Assembly (NCBI GenBank): GCA_963921425.1 | Contig: OY992834.1 | Span: 6,758,001-6,822,000 of the forward strand | DNA from: Dryas octopetala | Taxonomy: Eukaryota; Streptophyta; Magnoliopsida; Rosales; Rosaceae | Reading direction: 5' to 3' | Length of the DNA: 64,000 bases | Shown: in pieces, positions 50,130 through 62,405 of the stretch | Layout: each line of letters starts with the position of its first letter | Numbering within the stretch: the stretch's first letter is position 1 | Program-made: the position numbers and the translations under genes | Notes under the pieces: generated by a model | The model's database searches: none | The model's input: the letters and a program-made list of their open reading frames with translations, nothing else | Told to the model about the DNA's origin: nothing

Positions 50130-53100
50130 GTTCTTCTAAAACCTCAACGAAACTCAGAGAACGTTCATGCATTGATGGAGAAGACAATGAAGGATTAATT
50201 GTTTTCTTTTTTCTTTCCAGCAATTAAAGATAGCCAGCAGCGATAGATTCTAGGAGAATGTACTTACAAACGTAGCGAATAAAGTCCCAAGTAAAACGCC
50301 AAAACAGAGATTACGTTTCTGAGCAACTTGGTTCGGTTCGAAACAACCATAAAACCTGCATACATACACATAGGTTTACGGTGTTGTAATAGATAGAGCT
50401 GCAACTCTCAACATGAAATGACTTAATTATACCCACGTTGCTTCTTCTGAATGGTACAAAGCTTTCATCAAACTCTTGGTGCACGTGTACGTGCTCCACT
50501 ATGCGAAAGCCACGTAAACATTCTTTCCACCCCACTTAACTATCATCTCACCCACCCATTTTTTTCCATAATCCTTTTTTTCCTTAAACTCTAATTTTAC
50601 TCCGCTATCAAAACTTAAAATCGATTATACTATTTGTTTGATGCCCATACATCTATTAATGTATGATTACCCTAAACCTTTTTTTTATTTATTTAAAGTT
50701 TTATATCAATAATTCATTCTTTTTTAATGATTCTATTGATTTAGGAATTGAATATTAATTTTAGCGATTTAATTTGGAATTTAAGAATGAATTATAGGAT
50801 AGGTATAAGATTCTTTTTCTTTTATTTAGAAAAAAATGAGTGGGTAGAATGATAGTTAAGGGGGTTGAGAAGATGTTTAGTAGGTGAGTATTTGAGTTGG
50901 TATATCTAAGGGTATTACAGGAATAATGGGTAGTGAGTATAGTGTTTTTATATTTTTTCAAATTTAATAGTGAGTGTAAAAATAAAGTAAATGAGAAAAT
51001 AAGACATGTGAGTGAAAATATAAGCACTCAAAATAAAATATAAAAGCCTGTTCTAATGATTTTAGTTCTATGGAGCTGGTTTTAAGTGCAAACGTCTGCA
51101 TATTGTAAACTTTAAGTGAGCATTTGAAAGCTCAACATTTGGTGACATTTTCGTATAAATTATTAGGATTATTATTATGATCATCCAAAATTAATGATAA
51201 AATATAAAACATTCTATTCAATACAAGAATTTCTCCCAATAAATTCAATTAAAAATAGCATTATTCATATTAAGTTATGCATAATCATAGGCCAAAAAAT
51301 TATATGCACCATTTCTTTCTTGTATATATGTACTTGGAAGCCAAGAGAAAAATGTATGTCTGCTAATGCCAAGAACCAACTTGCTTTATTCTTTTATTCT
51401 TATTCTTGCCATATTAGTTATTAATAGTATGAGTACAACCCAACCTAGCTCCAACTGCAGTGGGCCTCTAATGAATATTTGGACATTAGTCTGAGATATA
51501 CATCAGCTTGGGCTTTACATTACCTAAAGCCTGTAGTCATGAATTAGGCCTTTTGTTTCTAGGAAAACCACCAAGCATTCCCTTTTCTTGTTTCTTTTTT
51601 AATTCATTTTGGGTTTCTAAATTTTGTTTTACTCTGGCTAACTGGTTCCGATTTGAGAAAAACAAACTTAAAAAGGAGGTACCAAAATTACTGTACTCAT
51701 AGGCTTGGGAGATTTCGAAGTTAGTACCTCTCGTACCAAAGTTTTGATACCATGTTAGATTATTCGGATATTCAAAAATTGTCCGAAAAATAGACCAACA
51801 ATGCATATCAGCTAACAAAGACTCTTAAGACATTATCGAAGCACATGACAATACTATCCAAAAAATAAAAAACTTCGTCTGTTTTCAGAGCACTTAAAAA
51901 TGGTCATCTTTGTAAGAGCAGTTGGAAGTTGGAACCAAGTAGTTTATTGTAAGTACTTGACCATTTTCTCTGAACATTACTTTTTTCTGCAAGAGACAAG
52001 AGAGCATGCTTTACACATTAAGACATGATTGATTGGTTTCCCAGATTCTCAGCTGCTGATTGGTTTCTTTGTATTATAAAAGTTTGAAAAATATGGATAT
52101 GACTGGTGTGTGTGGACTCATAAAAGTGTATGACCGAACTCATTAATTAATTTTCACATAATAATATATAGTATTATAAAAACCTGAAAGCGTGAGTCCA
52201 CGACAACTTATGACAAAATAATGCCATGGACTATGGTTATGAAGAAGCAAAATACTTATTCTATATGAAAATTCAGTTAATTAGCGTAACATTTTTAATC
52301 AAATGATATCTATTGAATTAAGTTTTTATATATATCTCTTACTTTAGATAGTTGGGGAAATTAAGAAGATGAAAAGGAAGGAGAGAGAGGGTGAGGGGTT
52401 GGAAAGAAAAGAAGAGCTAATATTACTTTTTTGTTGATCTGGTGTACGTTGGTCAATGGTCATGAGTCATGACTCTAGCTACATGCATTGCTTGCAAAAT
52501 GCAAAGTGGGTTGGTGAAAACGCTTGAATACCACACAATATATATTATAAAGAAAACAGAAAAAAATAAAAATAAAAATGACTAGCGTCATTGGATAATA
52601 TGAAGTCCTGGACCTCCTGGTCTTCTCCAACTTCCTAAGATCCTTCCTCTACACTTTTGGTAGGTGTGCCTCTCTCTTTCTCTACTGTTCACACCCACAT
52701 CTCTCTCTCATGAGAAATTGGTTGATAAATTGGATTCTTTCTTGGGGTTAATATTAGTTTTCCCTAATCTCTTTTACTTGTGTGTTACGTTGCGTCAGTG
52801 TGTCACTGGTAAATTATCAAAATAAAATTATTTAAACTTCATTGTTCACTCTCTTCTCCTCTTCACTTACACGGCTATTCGTGTTAGGGACTAAGGGGAA
52901 AGGGGTTTTTTTTTTTTGTTGAAGAAATAGATATTTTTTATACTAAATTTCAACTTAAGTAAGATTAGTGAGTTGAAGCTAGTAGAGAAACAATCATGTC
53001 GGAGGTCAATGGGAATAATTTGTTCGACCTTGCAAATAGAATTAATGATGATGAATCTATCAAAAGTTATCGGTCAAACATGTCTCTAAATAATGAAAGA

Positions 53101-53830
53101 TCTTCACTTTCAGGTACGTTCCATCGACTGCATTGAATTATTTATTTGTTCAAATTTCTTAAGAAGATATATTAACTTAGAAGTCAATGGAGTTTTGGTC
53201 GGAACCACATGAGTATCACATTTGAAGCGTATTTCGATTCGAACTTGTAGGGATTTCAATGAAGTTTGGTTGAGCATTTCAGTTGGTGATTTTTGCATCA
53301 ATAATAATGAATCTAAGGAGGTTTAATGAATTTTAATAAATTTTAAAAGTCCAACAAAATCTAGGTGTTCTCAATTAGGGTTTTAATGAATTTCATAGAA
53401 ATTTAGGTGTTTCTAACTCGAATTTTAATAGATTCTTTAGAAATCTAGTTGTTCTAAAAAACTCATGAATTTCATTAAGTATTGGATTTGGATGGATTTT
53501 GTTCAAATAGCAAAGGTTATGAGACTTTCAACCAATTTCTCTTGAATTTTAATGAATTTTATGAAATTTGTAAACTCCTTCAAAATTTATTGAAATATCA
53601 GTTGGGACACTACTAAGTTAATGAATATAAATATCAAATTATCTTGATGTATTGTAAATGCTGTAAGTAAATCGATGTAAAGAAAAAATCGCCTTGTTAG
53701 TTGAAACTTGAAAGAAATGGAATTGCAGAATTAGGGCTAAAGTTAGAAATAAAATCCGGTCTGATTCAATTTTAATTAAGAAATTAAAATTGTTTTTGTA
53801 GTGTAGAGAAATTCAATTAGGAGATGGATG
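50130..53830. other. Intergenic region between SYT3 copy B and PAL
   Basis: The first part is the copy B upstream region and includes GTGCACGTGTACGTG near 50480, with a CACGTG G-box at 50482-50487. The rest is AT-rich. An orphan open exon (52996-53113: ATG, 39 codons, then the donor GTACGT) has no recognisable similarity. A dispersed repeat copy lies at 53335-53580. No transposon with clear ends was found. Confidence 0.4.
53335..53580 (-). repeat. Dispersed repeat, copy 2 (inverted to 37676-37945)
   Basis: Read on the minus strand, this segment aligns with 37676-37945, sharing AAATCCATCCAAAT, AATGAAATTCATGAGTTTTT and CCTAGATTTTGTT. The two copies flank the SYT3 copy B locus in opposite orientations. 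Confidence 0.65.
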
Positions 53831-54080
53831 ACGTGGCGCTTTCGTGCCCTTCAGGCCTTCCTCACCAACCACCCCCTTGGAGTGATCATTGACAAGTAAA
53901 GGCCAGCCCCGCGTTTTTGAACCCCACCTAAACAACACATGATAGCTCAAACAAGCTCTCATCTGCCACGTGCCGCCATCCCAACGGCTGGAATCACGTA
54001 GATCCGACGGCCCACTGCAGCTCTCAACTAACCCATCGGCCTACCCACCCAGCACTCGTTGTGGGAACTCCGCTATATAA
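53831..54080 (+). promoter_or_regulatory. PAL promoter with AC-type, H-box-like, G-box and TATA elements
   Basis: Upstream of PAL are ACGTGGC (53831-53837), an AC-II-type ACCAACC (53864-53870), a G-box CACGTG (53967-53972), an H-box-like CCTACC (54040-54045) and a TATA box TATATAA (54074-54080). AC and H-box motifs bind MYB factors that switch on phenylpropanoid genes in lignifying or stressed tissue. The arrangement supports a working PAL promoter. Binding itself is inferred. Confidence 0.7.
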
Positions 54081-54170
54081 ACAAGGCCATTATGGGTGAA
54101 CAAACTCAGGAAAATTTCCACTTCTGCTTCACTCGAAATTTTCCACCCAATTTTACAACCAACCCAAACA

Positions 54171-54171
<1 letters not shown>

Positions 54172-54201
<30 letters not shown>
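54172..54201. repeat. CT microsatellite in the PAL 5' leader
   Basis: A CT run of about 14 units lies between the TATA box and the PAL start codon, about 140 bp upstream of the ATG. Confidence 0.9.
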
Positions 54202-54205
<4 letters not shown>

Positions 54206-54341
54206 CCATTCACATACAAATTCAAATTCCTTCATTTTTTGTGTTCCATGCAACTCAGCTTTTGAGCTCAATTTCCTCATCTGGGTCGTCCAATTCAACA
54301 TTGTAATTTCATTTGTTGGTGTTCAATTCGGCAACAAATAT

Positions 54342-54736
54342 ATGGAATTGTGCAACAACCAAAACGGCAATGGCAATGGGTTATGCGTGGGACATGACCC
54401 ACTCAACTGGGGGATGGCAGCGGAGTCGCTCAAGGGGAGCCACCTGGACGAGGTCAAGCGGATGGTGGGCGACTACCGGAAGCCGGTGGTCCGGCTCGGC
54501 GGAGAGACCCTGACCGTGGCCCAAGTGGCGGCAATTGCCAACCGGGTCAACGGTGCCGGCAGCGCCGTCAGGGTTGAGCTCTCCGAGGACGCTCGCGCTG
54601 GGGTCCAGGCCAGCAGTGACTGGGTCATGGATAGCATGAGCAAAGGTACGGACAGCTACGGTGTCACCACCGGTTTTGGTGCTACCTCCCACAGGAGAAC
54701 CAAGCAAGGAGGAGCGCTTCAGAGTGAGCTCATCAG
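54342..54736 (+). CDS. PAL: Phenylalanine ammonia-lyase, exon 1 only
   Basis: This exon encodes 131 residues plus two bases, from [12 protein letters not shown] to QSELIR, where all plant PAL genes have their conserved intron (donor CATCAG/GTAATT). Conserved PAL blocks are [37 protein letters not shown] and [18 protein letters not shown], which holds the catalytic tyrosine. PAL turns phenylalanine into cinnamate, the entry step of phenylpropanoid metabolism. The second exon, which carries the Ala-Ser-Gly triad that forms the MIO cofactor, is not found in the remaining 9.2 kb. The intron contains a copia element. The gene is therefore either complete with a very long intron that continues past the window, or truncated. 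Confidence 0.95.
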
Positions 54737-54835
54737 GTAATTAACTCATTTACCACCGCGTTTACTTCTCAGTTCTCACACAACCATCTCATTTCATTTC
54801 GTCTCTATTAAAATTATGGTTAAATAAATATATTT

Positions 54836-55080
54836 TGTTATAAAATAAAGAGAAATGTAGGGAGACCATAAGAGAGAATTGGGGAGGAATGAGAGTGTCT
54901 TTCTCATTCACACAAGGCCTCTATTTATAGGCTCTTGGATGACCTGGGATAGACCTTAAGTCTCCTATTTTACAATGAATTGGACTCCTCTTAATTATCT
55001 ATACAATTGATCTAGATAATACATGAGATAAATATTGAACATGATAATGGACAGTCACATAATTAATAATATTTACAACA
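54836..55080 (-). repeat. 3' LTR of the copia element
   Basis: A 245-bp terminal repeat, bounded by TGTTATAAAATA and ATTTACAACA on the + strand. In the element's own orientation it is the downstream LTR. Confidence 0.9.
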
Positions 55081-55109
55081 TTCTCCTTTGGATGTCCATT
55101 GAATATGAC

Positions 55110-55530
55110 AATTGCCTCATTAAAAACCTTACTAGCCAAAACCATATAGAAAAAAGACTAGCTAAGGAAAAAAGTACAATCTTCATGTGTTTCTGATAAC
55201 TACAATGTGTGCGCGACACTGCTTCATTAAAACCTTGTCAGGAAAACCCAATGGGACAAAAAAACCTTGGACGAAGGAAAAAGAGTATAATGCTTGATGG
55301 CACGTTCCCCCTGATGCTGATATATTTCTCCAATCAGTGAAGGTTGTCTCGTTAAAACCTTGCTTTGAAAAACCCAATGGGACAAAACTAAAGCGAAGGA
55401 AAAAGAGTGCAACTTTTGCAATATCACTGCTACAATGTTGGATGCGCTTTGCCTCATTAAAACCTTGCTAGGAAAAACCCGATGGGACAAAAACCTAGTC
55501 GAAGGGAAAAGAGTACAACACGCAAAATGG
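55110..55530 (-). repeat. Four diverged tandem units near the copia 3' end
   Basis: A block reading TTAAAACCTTGCTAGGAAAA then CCCAATGGGACAAAA, then GAAGGAAAAAGAGTACAA on the + strand occurs four times at about 105-bp spacing, starting at about 55117, 55223, 55349 and 55453. Plant copia elements often carry one or more such units between pol and the polypurine tract. Confidence 0.8.
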
Positions 55531-55859
55531 TTGGATGCTCTTCCTGATAACAACAAGCTTTAATTTGACTGGCTCAATAATCCAGCAAATAATGATATCT
55601 CACATCTCATCTTCTAGAGAGTGGAGTTTGACAATGCCTGTATGAACATGGCTTCCATACTATCAGGGGATATATGTTTGTCATCATATGTTGAAATCCT
55701 GTTGAGATTGGAGCAATACAAACAAAACATAATTCCACTAAATAAAGTGGTTAGAAACAATTATCTTTAAAAGAGATGAATTATTATGAAAATACTTTAA
55801 GTATTGAAAAAATTATATGACACAATCACCGATGCTATATTCGGTCTACTGCATTGTGT

Positions 55860-56660
55860 TTAAGTTGAATAAGGCACATTAAGATATGGTGCTTCTGGAC
55901 CATAGATCTTTCTTACATCTTCCTTAGGAAGCAAGTAATCATTCTTAGTGCCAATAGATTGAATAACCGTTGGGCATAAGAATTTCACTAGTACAGTACT
56001 CGATTTGCAGCTCGAGACACTATTTCATTTCCCAAAGTTATTTATATCAAATCCAATATTCAAGCATTCAATAATCTTTTGAGCTCTTCAGGAGCCTTAA
56101 TAAATTCATAACTTCTTTCAAAAGTTTGAAATATGTTGCAACAATTTCCGAATTCGGGTTCTAATCAAAGTACTCAATAAGGCAATTTTGACCATATTTA
56201 TAGTGTTAAAGTTGAGTACATAATTTGAGCTTCATGCTCTTTCAATCATTCAAGGATTTGCTTCAAGCACATAATATTTCATGGCACTTTCAATTTGATA
56301 TTTGACTTAGTAATTTGTTATGTATCTTGTAGGAAATCGCTTCTGGCAATATATATCCTTCAGGAATTTCATAATCTTTAAAAGATTTTCTCCACATGCA
56401 ATGAACACATTAAATTACTAAATTTGTTAAAATGCGGTTGTATCTATAACAAGAGAATATATAACCACAATCTCATGTTTCTTTAGAGAAACATTATGCC
56501 ATTATAAATAGTGATTTCATTCACTTTATTTCAAACACCCTATAACCTTCAAGGTTAACATCTTTGGTGTCTGAACTATAGGTTCTCATTATTCCACGTT
56601 TATAATGATGTTCAATTCTACTGGAATTGCCTCTTTCCATTTTGGTCAATCATTTAATTT
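55860..56660 (-). pseudogene. Copia reverse transcriptase relic
   Basis: Read on the minus strand and allowing frameshifts and stops, short stretches match copia pol in the right order: WKEAI (about 56640), PIVQTP (about 56580), EIPEGYILPEA (about 56365) and PKEDVRKIYGPEAPYL (about 55900). Several in-frame stops separate them. No functional protein is possible. The call rests on recalled copia motifs. Confidence 0.7.
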
Positions 56661-57379
56661 TGTTGACATTTATAGTAAACGTAGTTTCACATTATTATAG
56701 CACATGATGATTTTTAGTAGCTACCATAGACAAAACACATCATCAATATATCAACGATCTCATAATTCTCATTTGCATGCTTTAGATATAAATATATATC
56801 TTTGTAATCGGTACACATGCCTCTTCAGGGGCTTTTATAGTCTCTTCAGAGACTGTCATCTCTTCTAGGATGATTTGTGTACATAATGTGGATCTTTAAA
56901 TTTAATTAATTGGGCTTGTGTGGACCATTTCATATACTCTCCACTTCTTAGGAGCTAAACTTTGGAACCTATAGATTTGTCACGCTTCAAGTGTGAAATA
57001 AACCATTTTCCGCCAAATTAATGGATTACCATGTTAGGACATCAATCTATGTTGACATATATAAAACTTCCATATGTGACTTTGCAGTTTCGTTGTATAT
57101 ATATGCATCTAGCTTTCAAATAAATGCATTCACTAGGTTTGCATTATCATTCATATTTCATTCCTATATTGAATGGTATGAAAAAGACTAGTATATGCAT
57201 ATTATACTATTTTCACACCATTCTTCAGGAACGGTCATTTCTCCCCCTAACGGCGGGAAAATTTTCATAAGTGCATATATAAAAATCAATAAAGTGAGTA
57301 GTTATACAAACTCAAATGCTTATATAACTTCAGGTTATATAAAGACGAAACATAATTAGGTTTGCAATGCACATGTAGG

Positions 57380-59290
57380 TATATGAAACTTCTGGTTTCA
57401 AATAATTCTTCAGCATCTAACTTCAGGTTATAATAAGAATCAATAAATTAATTATGAATAAACTATGAACATATACGCCATATATGTTCAAAATTGAAGC
57501 TATATGAAACTTTCAAGTTCATTAAAAGCCATGAAACTTCAAGTTTCTATACAAAATATAAGCAGAACTTCAGGTTCTTAAATTTTGTTAAAGTATCGAA
57601 CTATAAGCTCATATGAATAAAGGCTTCCGGCTTAATCTAAACTTAATAAAAAACTTCAGGTTCATAAAAAAAAATTATGGAGTTGTGAAAAATTTGAGTT
57701 CTAAATCATGGAATGATAGATCAAAGAACTTCTGGTTCAATTTGATTCTATAATATAGAGCATAAAAATCAAGGAACTTTAGGTTCTGACTTGATTAAGC
57801 AATGCACATTGAACTACAAATTTTAATCAATCATAAGAACATTACGTTCTATCGCATCTCCAAATTTCATCCACTTTTGATAAAGAAACAAAATGTCAAA
57901 AAACTTCAGGTTCTTATTTGACTGTAGAACTATATGTTCTGATCATATTTTTCAAAAACTTCAAATTTCTCAGGTTTTGAGTAAAACCAAGGAATAAGGA
58001 ACTTGACGTTGTATGCGTTAGAATATCAATTTCTTTATAAGTTTGATCTCTCCATTCCGTGATAGGAGGCATAAATACAGTATAAATCAAAGATTTAAAA
58101 CTTCAAGTTCTATTTAAAGAAAATGATGTAGCCAACTAATAATATGTTCCCATGTATTCCCAAAACCTCAAATTTGGAGTAAGTTAGAACTTTCAGGTTC
58201 TAAATATTTGCTCTTCAAAAGTCATAACATGAACATCATGTCACATTAACATATTTCTGAAACTTCAAATTCCAGAGTCAAAACATGGGAATAAATTTAA
58301 TTTAAAACTTCCGAGTCTAAAATGTTCGAGCTTTGAACTTCAGGTTCCTATTTAGACTTCAAGTCTTTATTTTCTTTATGTCTGTACTATGTTAGAACTT
58401 CTGGTTCTTAACAAGATTTATATATTTTGAACTTCAGGCCAAAAATGATTTGCTCAAAACTTCAGGTTTTAAGTTGACTGACATAATTAGAAATTCAACT
58501 TAAGGTGATATATATACTTGAAGCTTCTGGTTTGATGTTTGAGACTGTAAGTTCATATATAAATCTAAGAATTAAATAGAACAATCGCAATAGTAAAACA
58601 TAACAATAAGGAAACTTCTGGTTCCAATAAAAGAAATCAAGAAACATAGAACTTCTGGTTCCATTGATTTTAGTAAATGTGAAGATCTTCTGGCCTTCAA
58701 TAATTTGATAAGAATTGAGACACTTTGCACTCATTCAATTGTATAAGAATTGAGTCACTCTACTCTCATTCAATTGTAAAAGGATTGAGGAACTTCTGGT
58801 CACTCATTCAATTTCATGAGAATTAATTAATTTAATAAGGATTGAGGATCTTCAGGCCTTCCACCTCTTACTAAATGAACTTTTGGTTCAAGTTTTAATC
58901 AACAATATTAGAAATTTAAGGAACATCTCTAGTTTCAACTTTATATAATAACAATAATGAATTGCAATATGCCAATGAAGCAACATATATTGATATAATA
59001 GGATTTAGCTCATATATATATATATATATAACACATATTACAATATATGAGAAAAATTCAACAAAAAGTAATTATGGCTATCATTGCATATTGTTCCAAT
59101 GTTGATTGATCATCGTGAAACAATGAGTTTCGATTGGATCACGAAACTTCAAATTTCAATTGGATTATATGATAAGGAACTTCAGACCCTTATAATAATT
59201 AGAATCAAGGAACTTCAAGTCCTTGTATGGATAAAGGAATTTTGCCCTAATTTAATAATACAAAAACTGAGGAACTTTGGGCCCTCACTA
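57380..59290. repeat. Dispersed array of GAACTTCAGGTTC-like quasi-palindromes
   Basis: About 28 copies of GAACTTCAGGTTC or GAACTTCTGGTTC, with one to three changes, are spread over 1.9 kb at irregular 30-100-bp spacing. The unit is an imperfect inverted repeat (GAAC…GTTC). The spacers are AT-rich and do not match one another. There is no open frame across the array. It lies inside the copia element between the leader and the pol relic. Confidence 0.85.
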
Positions 59291-60523
59291 GATTGGTTAA
59301 GAAATGAGGCTCTTTAGGCCCTCGTTCAATTTTATAAGGATCTTTGGGTCCTCAATTGATTTTCAGAGGATTTAGGATCTTCTGGTCTTTAATTGATTTT
59401 AATTTGAGGATCTAGCAACATTCAGTTCTGACTTCAACAATAATAATAATCACATATGAAATCGTATAATCAACCCAAAACTCACAATTGAATGCAAGAT
59501 CTATATATATTGAAACTTTTGATGACTAAACTCAAAAAAACCATCATGACAAGAAATTGATAATATGTCATAGGGAGCCGACAAGTTAGGGGGAGATCAT
59601 ATATGTTGAAATCAAAGTCATTCAACAAAAAACATGTAAACTAACAAAATTGATCCAACCCAATTAATAAGAAAACCCCATGATAGCAAGAGGCCGGTAT
59701 AGATAACATATACAGGTGCAAATATATATATTCTCTTTTCTGTATAGGCACACGAGACATAATTGATCAAAACTTATAATTATACATAATATATTAAGTA
59801 TGAAAGCATAATATATAAGCCAATATTTCGTAAAAGAAACTCATGATTTTGTTCTCTCAATATAGGAACATTCACGATGAATTGAATTGAATCAATGGTT
59901 TTAAACCTGCATGTCAATTCATAGGGTGAAACAAAACAATATGGAAACATGGAATATGTGTTAGCTTAAACGATTATTAGGTCCCCACTGTGCACAAGAT
60001 TATGATATACTTCAACCTGCAGTATCAAAAATACTTCTCCTATATATATATATATATATTAAGTGGAATAAAATAGAAAAGTGTGCTTCTTATTGGAGCC
60101 TTTAACTCATGTACCTCGGGTAATTCAAAGAAGGCAAGCTAGTAAACTCATATGATATATAAGTACTCATCAACTTATTTGGAAAAACTATCAACAATAT
60201 CTACGCATATATAATATATATATATATATTAAATAGCATATAACAAGATATAGGAAAACTAGCAAATATAGAATAGACAGTTGATGCCCAACTGAATCAG
60301 ATCATTCAACGTGAGAATTAAGCATCCATATTGAAAACACCTATCTCGAAGCACTCGTGTATAGATAAGACACATATCATGGAGGCACAAGAAGAGTATA
60401 ACAGATAAAATATATAAATAGTACAATTCTAAGATCAAGAGTATTGGTCAAAAGCAATAAGGTTGCACCATATGACTCTTAGATCTAGAAGAGTTTATAA
60501 GAGAGACTATCGTACTGATAATA

Positions 60524-60769
60524 TGTTATAAAATAAAGAGAAATGTAGAGAGACCATAAGAGAGAATTTGGGAGGAATCATAGTGTCTTTCTCATTCACA
60601 TAAGGCCTCTATTTATAGGCTCTTGGATGACCTGGGATAGACCTTAAGATCTCCTATTTCACAATGAATTGGAGTCCTCTTAATTATCTATACAATTCCT
60701 CTAGATAATACATGAGATAAATATTGAACATGATAATGGACAGCCACATAATTAATAATATTTACAACA
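60524..60769 (-). repeat. 5' LTR of the copia element
   Basis: A 246-bp terminal repeat. It carries the same TATA box as the other LTR and, in the element's orientation, would drive transcription toward lower coordinates. Confidence 0.9.
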
Positions 60770-61768
60770 TATTTAAATTATTTCAATTTACCATTAATTC
60801 ACCGAGAAAAACTTATCTATTCTTCATGTGATACTACAATATCTCCACTCTTTATTATTGGCTCTCTCTTTTCTCTCTTCTCTCATTCTCTTTCTCTCAT
60901 TTCTTGTCTCTATCTCTCTCTTTAAGAGATGTCACATCACTACAATATGAAAATAAGTAATTTTTTTTTTAATTCACACGGATTTATATCATTAGGCCCC
61001 ATTTTTATTAGAGAGATAGTAAATAATAATTAATTATGAATTTACTTATGATGATTGGGTGATTATTGACTTACTAATTTAGATGGCCGTTTTTGGAAAT
61101 GGATTGGGTCAAAACGATTTATGGACTTTTCCTTTCCTTTTTCTTTTTGGGAAAAAAGACTTTTTCTTTCTCTTTCTTTTTTTATTTTTGTGTTTCTTGG
61201 TGGGTTTTTAAATTCATTAAGGACATTGGATATGATTGAATTGTATATGAGACATCATGGTATGGTCGTGCCAGGATACCATGATCGTGCGTTGATTCTT
61301 TTTAGGTGAAATTATGTAGTTATTGATGTAGGTGATGTATTTAATTGCATGTCCTTTACCAAAAGAAAAATGAAAAATGAAAATCTAGAGTGAGAGAGGA
61401 AATGACCCTTCTCAGTTCTCACCGTAGATGTTTAACAAGTTTTTCTCTCTCCCTGATTTATACAATTGGATTGTATAAAGAATTAATTACTCTAAGATAC
61501 ATGACAAACATTTTATTTAACTTCTACTATACCTATTGTTCAAATTTAACAATAAGGTCACATTTGTAAGTTATGATATTAAAAAAATATGTTTAAAACC
61601 TTAGATATCCTTACCACTTACTTACATCAGATGGATGCGTTCTGCTTAAGAGAGCGAGATCTATTGAATCACTTTGCCATGGAAGTGTCACAACGTCAAA
61701 AACAAGGAGACAGCAAAGAGTACTCAGTCATTCTGGTGAGTGTTTCTTCTCCTTACTAAAACTCCTCC

Positions 61769-61843
<75 letters not shown>
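61769..61843. repeat. Long CT microsatellite
   Basis: About 37 CT units with one TT interruption form the longest simple repeat of the window. The large open frames on both strands here are low-complexity artefacts of the repeat. Confidence 0.95.
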
Positions 61844-61846
<3 letters not shown>

Positions 61847-62067
61847 CCACACTGCTCCACACTGCTCCACACCGAAGCTTCTTGCTCCGGCCTTCCCCCA
61901 ACGAATGGCGACCACCGGTGTGCTCCCTACACCGGCGCCGACTCAACCCACCCTCCCCGCTGCCGGCTGGCCGCCACCTGCAGCAAATCGATGCAAGAAA
62001 GGGGAGTAATGCCACCGACTTCCTCTTTCTATCTCTCTCTCTGTGCTTGATCGAAGCCTTCTAATGG

Positions 62068-62405
62068 ATCTGCAGTTTCACTTGCAGTTTTAGTAACTGC
62101 AGTTTCTGAAACTGTAAAATGAACTGAAACTGCAGTTTATTTGAGTTGCAACTGCAGTTTCAGAAATTGCAAATGAATTGAAACTGCAGTTTCAGAAACT
62201 GCAAATGAACTGAAACTGCAGTTTATTTGAGTTGCAAGCTTGCAGTTGCTGTGTAAGTGAAACTGCAGTTTCTGAAACTGCAAGTGAACTGAAACTGCAG
62301 TTTATTGGAGCTGCAGTTACTAACTGCAAGTGAAACTGCAGTTTCTGAAACTGCAAAGCGAACTGAAACTGCAGTTTTTTTGGAGTTGCAGGCTTGCAGT
62401 TGCAG
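62068..62405. repeat. Minisatellite built on the palindrome AAACTGCAGTTT
   Basis: The 12-bp perfect palindrome AAACTGCAGTTT occurs about seven times, alternating with half-sites such as TTTCTGAAACTGCA, AATGAACTG and GAGTTGCA. Higher-order units of about 60-80 bp (AACTGCAGTTTATTTGAGTTGCA) recur. It is noncoding as far as I can tell. Confidence 0.85.

Larger units (their letters stand above)
54836..60769 (-). mobile_element. Degenerate copia LTR retrotransposon in the PAL intron
   Basis: The LTRs are 54836-55080 and 60524-60769, TG…CA bounded. I count about 10 mismatches and one indel, so roughly 96% identity. The target duplication is TATTT at 54831-54835 and 60770-60774. The minus orientation is shown by a TATA box (CCTATAAATAGAGG) in the LTR, a purine tract AAAGGAGAA before the 3' LTR, and a weak TATCAG primer-site remnant after the 5' LTR. 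The body is 5.9 kb with only a decayed pol. A repeat array fills the part where gag and integrase would be expected. Confidence 0.92.

Noticed and set aside
56730-56755. YIDDV-like codons on the minus strand, resembling the reverse transcriptase active site
   Set aside because: In the element's orientation it lies upstream of the WKEA and PIVQTP blocks, whereas the true motif must lie downstream; it is probably chance in AT-rich DNA.
61728-62015. Overlapping open frames on both strands across the CT tract
   Set aside because: They consist of SL/ER dipeptide runs from the microsatellite plus short random ends; no domain and no splice context.
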